Part shown: positions 5,118 through 11,848 of the stretch, one piece after another | How positions within the stretch are numbered: the first letter of the stretch is position 1 | How the letters are laid out: every line of letters begins with the position of its first letter | Assembly: GCA_020722405.1 (NCBI GenBank) | Contig: DYKW01000040.1 | Location: 1-11,848, forward strand | Direction of reading: 5' to 3' | DNA from: Anaerolinea thermophila | GTDB lineage: Bacteria > Chloroflexota > Anaerolineae > Anaerolineales > DRKV01 | Length of the DNA: 11,848 nucleotides | Translations under genes and position numbers: made by a program | The notes under the pieces: model-generated | Told to the model about the DNA's origin: nothing | What the model saw: only the letters and a program-made list of their open reading frames with translations | Databases searched by the model: none

Positions 5118-8100
5118 TTAGCGCATGAGCAACGGTAAGTAGATGGTATACCCGGTGGTCGAGGTCGTAATGGTAAGCGTGGTGTGCTGTGTTGTATCTT
5201 GACGCGATGTGATACTGATTTGTGTCTGGTCACTGCCACTTGCATTGACCGGGATACTCACATACGCTGTAAAAGTGCCCGATTGCCCGCTATTCAGGTA
5301 GCCGATGACAGATGGTGTACTGGTTTCCCAGGCATTATCGCTGACCGTGATGTTGTATATATCGGGGGTATTGCCGGTGTTGGTGACGGTTACGGTATAT
5401 TGCACGACATCGCCCGGGTCACCTTGCTGTGCCGAGGTTGACACGGTGGCCGTCACGCCATAGGAGGGGGTAACTTGTAAGGTAACCGGAATGCTGGCGC
5501 TGTTGCCGGCCGCGTTGGTATCCACTTTGAGATGCGCCTGGTGCGTCCCGGCGGGAATACCGGTGGCATCGAATTGCAGTTCGATAGACTGTGTCCCCCC
5601 CGGTGGCAAACTGCCGCCGGTAGGCGAAGCCGTCAACCAGGGGATGGTTTGCCAGGCGCACACGCCCGCTTCGCCGGAGACCACTTCGCGCACGGTGTTT
5701 GTGCTCTGGTCAGCCAGCCACAGGTTGCCGGTGCAATCCAGCGCAATGCCGGCCTGTGCCCAATCGCCCAACCCGGCGATATCGAAGCCGCCCAAGATGG
5801 CAAGATCGGCGTTGACGTCGAGGACGTATACATCGAAGCCGCTGGCGGTGTTGTTACTGATGAACAGGTGGCCGGTCGCGGGATTGAAGGCCATATCGGC
5901 GATGTTCAAGCCGGTGGAAACCGAGCGCAGAATGTGCCCATCGCTCGTAAATTGGTATACGATCGAATCGTTCCATGACCCGGCATAGAAAGTGCCCGAA
6001 AGCGGATCGAAGGTTACACCGTGCAGGGCGTTATCCGTTTGTGGGCAGATCACCCGGCCGGTAAAACCATCTGTTGGATGGAAGGCATGGAGACAGTTAT
6101 CGCCGCCTACGTTGATGAGCCAGAAGGTTTGCTCGAAGGGATCATACGTCATCCCGGCGGGGAAAACCCCGTCGAAGAAGGAAGCATCAAACGACGTTCC
6201 GGTGGGTTGCCCACCCTGGGTGTAGGCCATCACCCCAGGGGCTGCCGCGTCACCTATCCACAGGAGGCCGCTTTGAGGGTTAAATCCCAGCCCCCAAAGG
6301 CGGTTTGTTCCCGTTCCCCATTGGGCCAGTACCTGACCCGCGGGCAGCGCGGGGACTTGTGGGGACTCGAACTGATAAACGGCATGGGCATCGTAATCTG
6401 TCATGTGTTTGGGTGAAGCATGTCGCGTGGCCGGTGCAAAAGGCCCATTGGGCAATGGGGCTATCGGTGCGTTGACGGTGTTCAGCGAGAAGGTCATGGT
6501 GTAGGAGCCGGTGTTGCTGAGCACCAGGGTGCTTGTCATGGTAGGGGTGGGGATAAGCGTGGCGTTGAAACTGGTAGGCGCGTAGGCCAGTTGTCCGCTG
6601 GGTAAGTTGAAGTCGTGCCAGGCGATGCCGCCGGTGGTGATGGTGACTGTATCGGTGATGGTTGGGTAGCCGATAGCCGTCGCATTGACAGGTTGCACAC
6701 CACTGCCGGGGACGAATAGGATGTAAAAGCCGTTATCCAGCGTCGCATCGTCCGGTGTGGCCTGTGAAGTGGCGCTGTGTGCGGCACTGCTTACGGTCGC
6801 ACCGTTGATGGCCGCACCGTTGTTTACGGCGAAGACATTCCCCAACAACAGGCCGCCGCTTTGCGGACTGCAGGCGCCGCTGCCGGTGTAGCCGGGGGCA
6901 CTACAGGTGCTATCTGCCAACAGGGTGAAGTCACGCGTGTTATTGGGCGCAGTGCTATAGAACTGGATGCTTTGGGAAGTGTAACCGGGGGCGATAGCCT
7001 GAACATCCAGGGTGTAAGTTAGTCCGCTGTGTAGCGTCAGGCTATACGCGCCGCTATCTGGATCGGTAAAGAAGGTGTCCGCATAACCGGGGGCGCTGAC
7101 ATCAATGCGAGCGTATAGCGGCCACCCCTGACCGGAGCCATCGCTAACCGTACCGGTCAGGCTGATAGGCGCTCTGGGATTCAATGCAAAGTCTTGGATG
7201 GTGGTGTGGTTGTAAAGCACATCCACGTTTTGTACGGTTTGAGAGTAGTAGCCGTAGGCCGAAACGGTGACGGTGTAGGGACCAACCAATAGACTCTCAA
7301 GAGTGTAACGACCGGTGGTATCGGTGAGTGCGGAATACCCATCGGCGTCAACCTGGGCACTGTTAATAGGTGTACCGCTGCCGTTGTCCGTTACTCGCCC
7401 GGCCAGGTTGCCGGTCAGGCCGCTCAGGCAGGAGGGGAAGGTGAAGGAGCCAATGCGCGTCTGCCAGGGTGCTGAGCCGGTGCTTTGAATGTATTCCGTT
7501 GTGAACCAGAAGGTGCAGTTGTTGGTTGGGTCCACGCCCAACATGCTGTAATCGCCCCAGCGCCCGTAGGAGGAGGTTTGCGAACCGCTGCCGGCGATGA
7601 TTTCCGCTTCCCCTTGTGGCAGTGTGCCCAGGGAGTCGTTGACCAGGCGTCCGGTGTAGCGTATGGAGGGGTATACACTGGGACTAGAGGCTGAGTAGCC
7701 AATCGCCAGGTTGCCGGCGCTATCCAGCGCGGCGCTGCCCATCCAGCGATGTACGCCATCTGTGCTATCGCCGGCGTAGGTGCCCTGTTGGTACATGCTC
7801 CATGTGCCGCCGGTGGGTTTATGCAATTCGTACCAGCGCACCCCGGCCACCGAACTGGCGTTGACCGTGTGGTTTGTGACCAACGTAAAGTAGGTGCCAA
7901 AATTGCGGAATTGCAGGCGGTGCATCAGGCGGTCACCCAGGTTGTCCAATGTTTGACCGGTGCCCGGCTGAGGAATGTCGAAACCAATAGGGGTGAAATT
8001 GTCGACCGGAATGAGGTAGTTTGGCTGCCCGCTATTGCCAAAGGTGGAATTACCGGTATTTGCCCAGTCCACGTGGAATTCCCAGATGCGCATCATGTCG

Positions 8101-9101
8101 GTGGGGTCACCCAGCCAGGAGGAATCATCTACTTCGGCAAAGTAGTTGGGGGTTCCGACGGGAGGCGGGTTTCCATCCAGGTCAGAAGGGAGCATGCCAC
8201 CGAAACCATTGTTGACACTCTCCAAGTCGAAATACACCATGCGGGCGGTTTGTCCGGCCAGCATTTTGTCACGTTCAAAGACGAACACACCGGCGCCGCC
8301 CCAAGATGAACCATTGGTGAACTGGTTAATGGTCATGTAGTAGCCATCTGGCCACACCCCGAAATGGGGGTAATCGTTCATCTTGGTGTTGCTGGCCACG
8401 AAAGCATAGCGGTGCCAGGCTCCTGTAGGGTCACCGGTGGCCGATACTGCGATGCACTGGTAGTACGGCCCACTGGGGAAATTGGGGAGAGCAAACTGGT
8501 CGATCATCCAACGGTCGGCCAGGTGGTCGTACAGGGCGATGGGGTCGCCGTCATTGCTGGTTTCACATGCCCCACCAAAGCCGCTCCAGATGCTGTTGCC
8601 GCTGACCGGGCCAAACGCCAGCGTCGCGGTGTTGGTGTCGCGGTCTACTGTCCACACGGCCAGGGAGAGATTGACCCATTGCATGTAGTGGTTGGGGCCG
8701 ATGTCACCGTTTGTATCCGGCGGCAGTACGCCGTTGATGTTGTTAACGCCCTCGAAGTTGAATTCGGTGGCCGGGGATTGCCCGGTTACCGGTGCGCGCT
8801 GCAACGCTGGATCGGGCTGGAAGGTTTGCTGATCCACACCGTTAAGTGTCTTGGGGAGGATGTGGCGCGCAAAGATTTCTGTAGCCTTATCGGAAGGTTG
8901 TGCAGCCGCAGGTGCGTTGGCGGCCAGCACCCGTAATGGCGCCGATGTATCGTGCTTGACTTCATAGCGGGTGGTAGGGGTTAGCGTAGAAGATGAATCA
9001 CCCGCGCTGATGCGGGCGGCGCCGGGTTGAAAGAAACCGGCTATCAGCATGACGCTGACGAACAAAATGGTAACAACTTGGAAACTATACTTTTTCCTCA
9101 T
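5118..9101 (-). CDS. Large secreted protein: beta-propeller, carboxypeptidase-regulatory-like repeats, propeller nested in an Ig-like domain
   Basis: The 1327-residue product starts with a signal peptide (MRKKYSF, hydrophobic 8-25, probable cleavage near 28-33) and has no other membrane helix. Order: a Pro/Ala-rich stretch to about 110; a propeller-like catalogue domain (about 113-557, with PDTNGDIGPNHYMQWVN and DYPHFGVWPDGYYMTINQF); three carboxypeptidase-regulatory-like beta-sandwich units (about 563-641, 647-728, 751-832), each with a GRYTL-, GAYSL- or GFYIL-type core; half of an Ig-like domain (838-880); a second propeller with repeating AFNPATGHLFIS-like blades (about 905-1140); the other Ig half (IPWLTASPTGGSLPPGG, 1153-1211); an NEW3/DUF11-like domain (1214-1312); and the tail GYTIYLPLLMR. 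No catalytic motif is seen, so binding or adhesion outside the cell is the safest role. The start is firm: AAGGAG (9115-9110) lies 8 nt before the ATG. A terminator follows, so the gene may be transcribed alone or from the thiolase-folK unit. Confidence 0.93.
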   Translation of the reverse strand: MRKKYSFQVVTILFVSVMLIAGFFQPGAARISAGDSSSTLTPTTRYEVKHDTSAPLRVLAANAPAAAQPSDKATEIFARHILPKTLNGVDQQTFQPDPALQRAPVTGQSPATEFNFEGVNNINGVLPPDTNGDIGPNHYMQWVNLSLAVWTVDRDTNTATLAFGPVSGNSIWSGFGGACETSNDGDPIALYDHLADRWMIDQFALPNFPSGPYYQCIAVSATGDPTGAWHRYAFVASNTKMNDYPHFGVWPDGYYMTINQFTNGSSWGGAGVFVFERDKMLAGQTARMVYFDLESVNNGFGGMLPSDLDGNPPPVGTPNYFAEVDDSSWLGDPTDMMRIWEFHVDWANTGNSTFGNSGQPNYLIPVDNFTPIGFDIPQPGTGQTLDNLGDRLMHRLQFRNFGTYFTLVTNHTVNASSVAGVRWYELHKPTGGTWSMYQQGTYAGDSTDGVHRWMGSAALDSAGNLAIGYSASSPSVYPSIRYTGRLVNDSLGTLPQGEAEIIAGSGSQTSSYGRWGDYSMLGVDPTNNCTFWFTTEYIQSTGSAPWQTRIGSFTFPSCLSGLTGNLAGRVTDNGSGTPINSAQVDADGYSALTDTTGRYTLESLLVGPYTVTVSAYGYYSQTVQNVDVLYNHTTIQDFALNPRAPISLTGTVSDGSGQGWPLYARIDVSAPGYADTFFTDPDSGAYSLTLHSGLTYTLDVQAIAPGYTSQSIQFYSTAPNNTRDFTLLADSTCSAPGYTGSGACSPQSGGLLLGNVFAVNNGAAINGATVSSAAHSATSQATPDDATLDNGFYILFVPGSGVQPVNATAIGYPTITDTVTITTGGIAWHDFNLPSGQLAYAPTSFNATLIPTPTMTSTLVLSNTGSYTMTFSLNTVNAPIAPLPNGPFAPATRHASPKHMTDYDAHAVYQFESPQVPALPAGQVLAQWGTGTNRLWGLGFNPQSGLLWIGDAAAPGVMAYTQGGQPTGTSFDASFFDGVFPAGMTYDPFEQTFWLINVGGDNCLHAFHPTDGFTGRVICPQTDNALHGVTFDPLSGTFYAGSWNDSIVYQFTSDGHILRSVSTGLNIADMAFNPATGHLFISNNTASGFDVYVLDVNADLAILGGFDIAGLGDWAQAGIALDCTGNLWLADQSTNTVREVVSGEAGVCAWQTIPWLTASPTGGSLPPGGTQSIELQFDATGIPAGTHQAHLKVDTNAAGNSASIPVTLQVTPSYGVTATVSTSAQQGDPGDVVQYTVTVTNTGNTPDIYNITVSDNAWETSTPSVIGYLNSGQSGTFTAYVSIPVNASGSDQTQISITSRQDTTQHTTLTITTSTTGYTIYLPLLMR

Positions 9102-9109
9102 TTAGAATG

Positions 9110-9118
9110 CTCCTTATA
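9110..9118 (-). promoter_or_regulatory. Shine-Dalgarno of the secreted-protein gene, overlapping a possible -10
   Basis: AAGGAG (9115-9110) is the strongest ribosome-binding site in the window, 8 nt before the ATG, and fixes the start. It overlaps TATAAG (9118-9113), which with TTGTTC 17 bp further upstream would resemble a promoter. Use as a -10 would leave a leader of only about 4 nt and discard the Shine-Dalgarno, so the ribosome-site reading is preferred. Confidence 0.65.
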
Positions 9119-9164
9119 GCGTAAAGAAAAGGATGGAACAACGATTGAGTTTATGCTGCTGGAA

Positions 9165-9644
9165 TTATGTCGTGAACATCTGCACATCCTGAGATGGCAT
9201 TTCAGCGGATAGGTCTTGTACTGTTTTGTGTAGTAACGGGTGTTGCCAGTGCGGTGCCACGTCACAGGCGGGCACGAGCACGAAAGCCCGTTGGTGCATG
9301 CGAGGGTGGGGAAGATATAAAGAAGGGGTGTCCAGATACAGATCATCGTAAAACACGATGTCCAGATCAATCAGGCGTGGCCCATAGCGGAAAGTCGCCT
9401 GACGCCCCAGGCGCATTTCGATGCGCTTGAGGTGCTGTAGCAGTTGTAAAGGTGGGAGATGGGTCAGCCCGACCAGCGCGGTGTTTAAATAGGGCGGTTG
9501 ATCACTGTACCCCCAGGGTGCGGTTTCATAAATGGGGGCGCGCGCCAGCACCTGTACCCAGGGGGGTAAGGCCTGGATGGCCGCATGGAGATTGGCAACA
9601 CGGTCACCCAGGTTGGTACCAAGTGAAAGCAGAACGCGAGACAT
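9165..9644 (-). CDS. folK: 2-amino-4-hydroxy-6-hydroxymethyldihydropteridine pyrophosphokinase (HPPK)
   Basis: FolK transfers pyrophosphate from ATP to 6-hydroxymethyl-7,8-dihydropterin, the step before dihydropteroate synthase in folate synthesis. The 159-residue product has the family pattern: SLGTNLGDR (7-15) in the N-terminal strand and loop, YETAPWGY (39-46) followed by QPPYLN (49-54) in the pterin-binding region, RYGPRLIDLDIVFYD (86-100) with the Mg-binding D93 and D95, and LPHPRMHQRAFVL (111-123) with ATP-contacting H113, R115 and R119. Length is normal. The ATG at 9644 begins directly with the first strand. The thiolase gene ends 16 bp upstream on the same strand, so they are probably co-transcribed. 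The secreted-protein gene follows after 63 bp. No folB, folP or folE is present in the window. Confidence 0.97.
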   Translation of the reverse strand: MSRVLLSLGTNLGDRVANLHAAIQALPPWVQVLARAPIYETAPWGYSDQPPYLNTALVGLTHLPPLQLLQHLKRIEMRLGRQATFRYGPRLIDLDIVFYDDLYLDTPSLYLPHPRMHQRAFVLVPACDVAPHWQHPLLHKTVQDLSAEMPSQDVQMFTT

Positions 9645-9660
9645 GTAGCCCGATAGCGCC

Positions 9661-10797
9661 CTACAAGCGCTCGATGATGGTCGCGGTAGCCATGCCGTGC
9701 CCGATACACATGGTCTGCAGGCCGTATTTTCCGCCCATGCGTTCCAATTCGTACAGCAATTTGGTCATCAGCACGGCCCCGGTGGCACCTAGCGGGTGAC
9801 CGTGGGCAATGGCACCGCCGTTGGGGTTGACCTTGTTCATGTCGGGTTGAAATTCGTGTGCCCAAGCCAGAACCACGCTGGCAAAGGCCTCGTTGATTTC
9901 GATGACATCTATCTCCTCCAGGGTCACCCCGGCTTTTTGGAGTACCTTGCGCGTTGCCGGGATAGGAGCATCCAGCATGAGCACCGGATCGGAGCCAACG
10001 ACCACACGCGCGACCACGCGAGCGCGCGGCACCAAGTTGTACATGCCCACTGCTTTGGGGGAGGCCAGTACCAATGCGGCCGCGCCATCGCTGATTTGGC
10101 TACTGTTTCCGGCGGTGACGACCCCATTTTCTTTGAAAACCGGCTTGAGTGCGGCCATTTTTTCCAGGTTCGGCGGCATACGCACCCCCTCATCGGTGTC
10201 GAAGACTCGGCCATCAGGCAGCGGCACCGGCGCTACTTGGGATGCGAAAAACCCTTGCCGGATGGCGTTCATGGCGCGCAGATGACTTTGGTAGGCGAAA
10301 GCATCCATCTCTTCACGCGAGAGATGCCACTTTTCAGCCATCAACTCGGCGCTTACCCCCTGGGGCACCAGTTTGTAGGGCAGATCAGGCCATTCTTTGG
10401 GCCAGTCGCTGCCAATCGGCACGCGGGACATGACTTCGGTGCCGCCCGCGATGACGATGTCCATATCTCCGGCCAGAATCGCCTGGGACGCAAAATGGAC
10501 GGCCTGTTGGCTGGAGCCGCACATGCGGTTCAGGGTGACGGCCGGTACTTGTGGAGGAAACTCCGCTTTGAGCACTGCCAGCCGCCCCAGGTTGCCGCCT
10601 TGTTCTCCCACCGGAGAGACACAGCCCCAGACCACATCTTCCACTTTTTCAGGGGCGATGCCCGCCCGTTGAATGGCGGCGCGTAGTACATGGACAGTCA
10701 GGTTGACCGGTGGAATGCCGGAAAGCGCGCCTTTGCCCGGCTTCCCCACGCCGACAGGCGTGCGCACGGCAGAAATGATGTATGCTTCTTCAGGCAT
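9661..10797 (-). CDS. Thiolase family protein (acetyl-CoA C-acyltransferase/acetyltransferase)
   Basis: Thiolases either split 3-ketoacyl-CoA in beta-oxidation or condense two acetyl-CoA to acetoacetyl-CoA. The 378-residue product has all the hallmarks: nucleophile C93 in NRMCGSSQQA, the NEAFASVV motif, H334 in NPNGGAIAHGHPLGATG, and the second catalytic Cys C364 in TMCIGHGMATATIIERL. The last motif reads CIGHGM rather than the common CxGGGxG; I believe this occurs in a subgroup of acyltransferases. Length is slightly below the usual 390 or so. The ATG at 10797 gives a normal N-terminus (MPEEAYIISAVRTPVG). With no neighbouring enoyl-CoA hydratase or dehydrogenase, sequence alone does not decide between degradative and biosynthetic roles. 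It is divergent from era (78 bp between starts) and precedes folK. The upstream Shine-Dalgarno is poor (AGAG). Confidence 0.94.
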   Translation of the reverse strand: MPEEAYIISAVRTPVGVGKPGKGALSGIPPVNLTVHVLRAAIQRAGIAPEKVEDVVWGCVSPVGEQGGNLGRLAVLKAEFPPQVPAVTLNRMCGSSQQAVHFASQAILAGDMDIVIAGGTEVMSRVPIGSDWPKEWPDLPYKLVPQGVSAELMAEKWHLSREEMDAFAYQSHLRAMNAIRQGFFASQVAPVPLPDGRVFDTDEGVRMPPNLEKMAALKPVFKENGVVTAGNSSQISDGAAALVLASPKAVGMYNLVPRARVVARVVVGSDPVLMLDAPIPATRKVLQKAGVTLEEIDVIEINEAFASVVLAWAHEFQPDMNKVNPNGGAIAHGHPLGATGAVLMTKLLYELERMGGKYGLQTMCIGHGMATATIIERL

Positions 10798-10828
10798 GAG
10801 GTTTCTCTTTGGTACACATGGGTTTGGG

Positions 10829-10857
10829 GTAGGGGCAGCCTATGAACACGCCCCTAC
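10829..10857. repeat. 8-bp inverted repeat GTAGGGGC...GCCCCTAC in the thiolase-era intergenic region
   Basis: GTAGGGGC (10829-10836) and GCCCCTAC (10850-10857) are perfect reverse complements separated by 13 nt. The pair sits between two divergent starts, 18 bp before the era ATG. It could be an operator acting on both genes or a remnant of a REP-like palindromic element. No T-run follows, so it is not a normal terminator. Confidence 0.55.
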
Positions 10858-10862
10858 TGAGG

Positions 10863-10868
10863 TACAAT
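10863..10868 (+). promoter_or_regulatory. -10 box of era (probable leaderless start)
   Basis: TACAAT ends 7 nt before the era ATG, the same distance as at rsmG. No Shine-Dalgarno fits in the gap (AACCGAT region). The -35 region is not recognisable; it would fall inside the GTAGGGGC/GCCCCTAC inverted repeat, which therefore could affect polymerase binding. Confidence 0.5.
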
Positions 10869-10875
10869 AACCGAT

Positions 10876-11811
10876 ATGACAAATAATGATACCGCAACTT
10901 CCCTTGATTATAAAGCCGGCTTTGTGGCCGTGTTAGGCCGCCCGAATGTGGGCAAGTCCACCTTGCTCAATGCGCTGTTGGGGCAAAAAGTCGCGGCGGT
11001 TTCTCCAAAACCGCAGACTACCCGGCGGCGTCAACTCGGCATCCTGACGCTTGACCAGGCGCAGGTGATTTTCGACGATACGCCCGGGTTGCACAAACCG
11101 TTGCACAAACTGGGCGAATACATGAACGAGGAAGCCCTCTCGGCCCTCAAAGAGAGTGATGTGATTCTCTTTGTGGTGGATATTAGCCGCCCGCCGAACG
11201 AGGAGGACGAAATGCTGGCTGCCGCGATTCGAGAGGTGTTGGCATCGAAACCTGAGCGGCCGGTTTTGATGGTGTATAACAAAACCGATTTATTGCCAGG
11301 CAACCAGCAGCAGACGCACCCATCATTGTATCAGGCCTTACTGCCTTCGGTGGAAGCGATTGCCGTTTCGGCAAGTCAAAATGTAAACCTGGATGGTCTG
11401 TTGACGGCCATCATTGAACGCCTGCCCAGCCACCCACCGTACTACGATGCCGAGCAATTGACCGATTTGTATGAGCGCGAGATTGTTGCCGATCTGATTC
11501 GCGAGGCCGCGCTGTACAACCTGTCGCATGAAGTGCCGCATGGCATTGCTGTGCGCATTGACGAATTTACCGAGCGCAATGAAACCGGCGCGTATATCCG
11601 CGCCACGTTGTTTGTGGAACGCGAATCGCAAAAAGGCATTGTGATCGGCAAAGGCGGCGCGATGCTGAAGAAAATCGGTGCACAGGCGCGCCAGGAAATT
11701 GAAGCCATGAGCGGCCGCAAGGTCTTTCTGGAATTGCGCGTCAAGGTGCGCAAAAATTGGCGCAATGACGAAAACATCCTGAAGGCGTTTGGCTTTAACA
11801 CGGAGGAATGA
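10876..11811 (+). CDS. era: GTPase Era, 30S ribosome assembly factor
   Basis: Era is an essential GTPase with a KH domain that binds the 3' end of 16S rRNA and couples 30S maturation to growth. The 311-residue product is slightly longer than the usual 300 because of a short polar N-terminus (MTNNDTATSLDYK). Motifs are complete: G1 GRPNVGKS (21-28), G2 PQTTRRR (46-52), G3 DDTPG (67-71), G4 NKTD (135-138), G5 SAS (165-167), and the KH domain with GKGG (258-261) and the closing VRKNWRNDENILKAFGF. Nothing appears to be missing. The ATG at 10876 lies 7 nt after a TACAAT box. It is divergent from the thiolase; its downstream neighbour is outside the window. Era often sits near rnc, recO or ybeY; none is visible here. 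Confidence 0.97.
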   Translation: MTNNDTATSLDYKAGFVAVLGRPNVGKSTLLNALLGQKVAAVSPKPQTTRRRQLGILTLDQAQVIFDDTPGLHKPLHKLGEYMNEEALSALKESDVILFVVDISRPPNEEDEMLAAAIREVLASKPERPVLMVYNKTDLLPGNQQQTHPSLYQALLPSVEAIAVSASQNVNLDGLLTAIIERLPSHPPYYDAEQLTDLYEREIVADLIREAALYNLSHEVPHGIAVRIDEFTERNETGAYIRATLFVERESQKGIVIGKGGAMLKKIGAQARQEIEAMSGRKVFLELRVKVRKNWRNDENILKAFGFNTEE

Positions 11812-11831
11812 AGCAGGCCTGGCAGCGGATA

Positions 11832-11848
11832 GCATTTCGCATTTCGCA
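11832..11848. repeat. Heptamer tandem repeat GCATTTC at the window edge
   Basis: GCATTTC occurs twice in a row (11832-11845) followed by GCA, where the window ends. It starts 20 bp after the era stop. It may continue beyond the edge as a short tandem repeat; two copies alone are weak evidence. Confidence 0.35.

Noticed and set aside
7749..8309. Plus-strand open frame of 186 codons inside the secreted-protein gene
   Set aside because: Shadow of the secreted-protein frame with no domain, no Shine-Dalgarno and an atypical composition.
9113..9118. TATAAG as a -10 box giving a near-leaderless mRNA for the secreted protein
   Set aside because: It overlaps an excellent AAGGAG Shine-Dalgarno at ideal spacing, which would be lost from the transcript; coincidence is more likely.
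9796..10686. Open frame of 296 codons antisense to the thiolase
   Set aside because: It lies wholly inside a clearly real thiolase gene on the other strand, is rich in His, Arg and Gly as expected from a shadow frame, and shows no recognisable domain.
1..11848. Defence island, CRISPR array, phage or transposon content
   Set aside because: No repeats with regular spacers, no transposase or integrase, no terminal inverted repeats with target duplications, and nearly all coding capacity is assigned to housekeeping or secreted proteins.

Overview
This window looks like a chromosomal segment of a Chloroflexota bacterium, probably Anaerolineae-like. The evidence is the secreted multidomain protein that ends in IYLPLLMR (a tail I associate with exported Chloroflexota proteins), the architecture of the cyclic-nucleotide-binding/bacterial-PH membrane protein, and the protein sequences of the housekeeping genes. 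This is a judgement from memory of families; no database search was run. I see no phage, insertion sequence, CRISPR array, tRNA or rRNA.

Layout, left to right. A 20-bp tandem repeat (31-75) and a TATAAT box precede rsmG (16S rRNA m7G methyltransferase, + strand). Facing it, with only 3 bp between stop codons, is a minus-strand block. Read in its direction of transcription it is: a membrane protein with one cyclic-nucleotide-binding domain and two bacterial PH domains, then def (peptide deformylase), recF (DNA repair ATPase), and a broken MOSC-domain gene whose ATG overlaps the recF stop as ATGA. A strong intrinsic terminator (5061-5091) separates this block from a 1327-residue secreted beta-propeller/Ig-like protein on the same strand. 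Upstream of that lie folK (folate synthesis) and a thiolase. The thiolase is divergent from era (+ strand), a GTPase of 30S ribosome assembly, which ends near the right edge.

The genes are mostly housekeeping. rsmG, era and def all serve the ribosome or nascent proteins, recF serves replication-fork repair, folK supplies folate, and the thiolase belongs to acyl-CoA metabolism. The accessory part is the sensor-like membrane protein and the large exported protein.

The observations most worth checking are: (1) a MOSC gene with two independent lesions that still keeps a clear MOSC domain; (2) -10 boxes exactly 7 nt upstream of the ATG in both rsmG and era, which predicts leaderless mRNAs; (3) a perfect 9-3-9 inverted repeat overlapping an extended -10 box ahead of the cyclic-nucleotide-binding gene; (4) the CNB-TM2-PH-TM2-PH architecture; (5) a beta-propeller apparently inserted inside an Ig-like domain of the exported protein, and its C-terminal tail. 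I did not find a convincing new defence or mobile system here.
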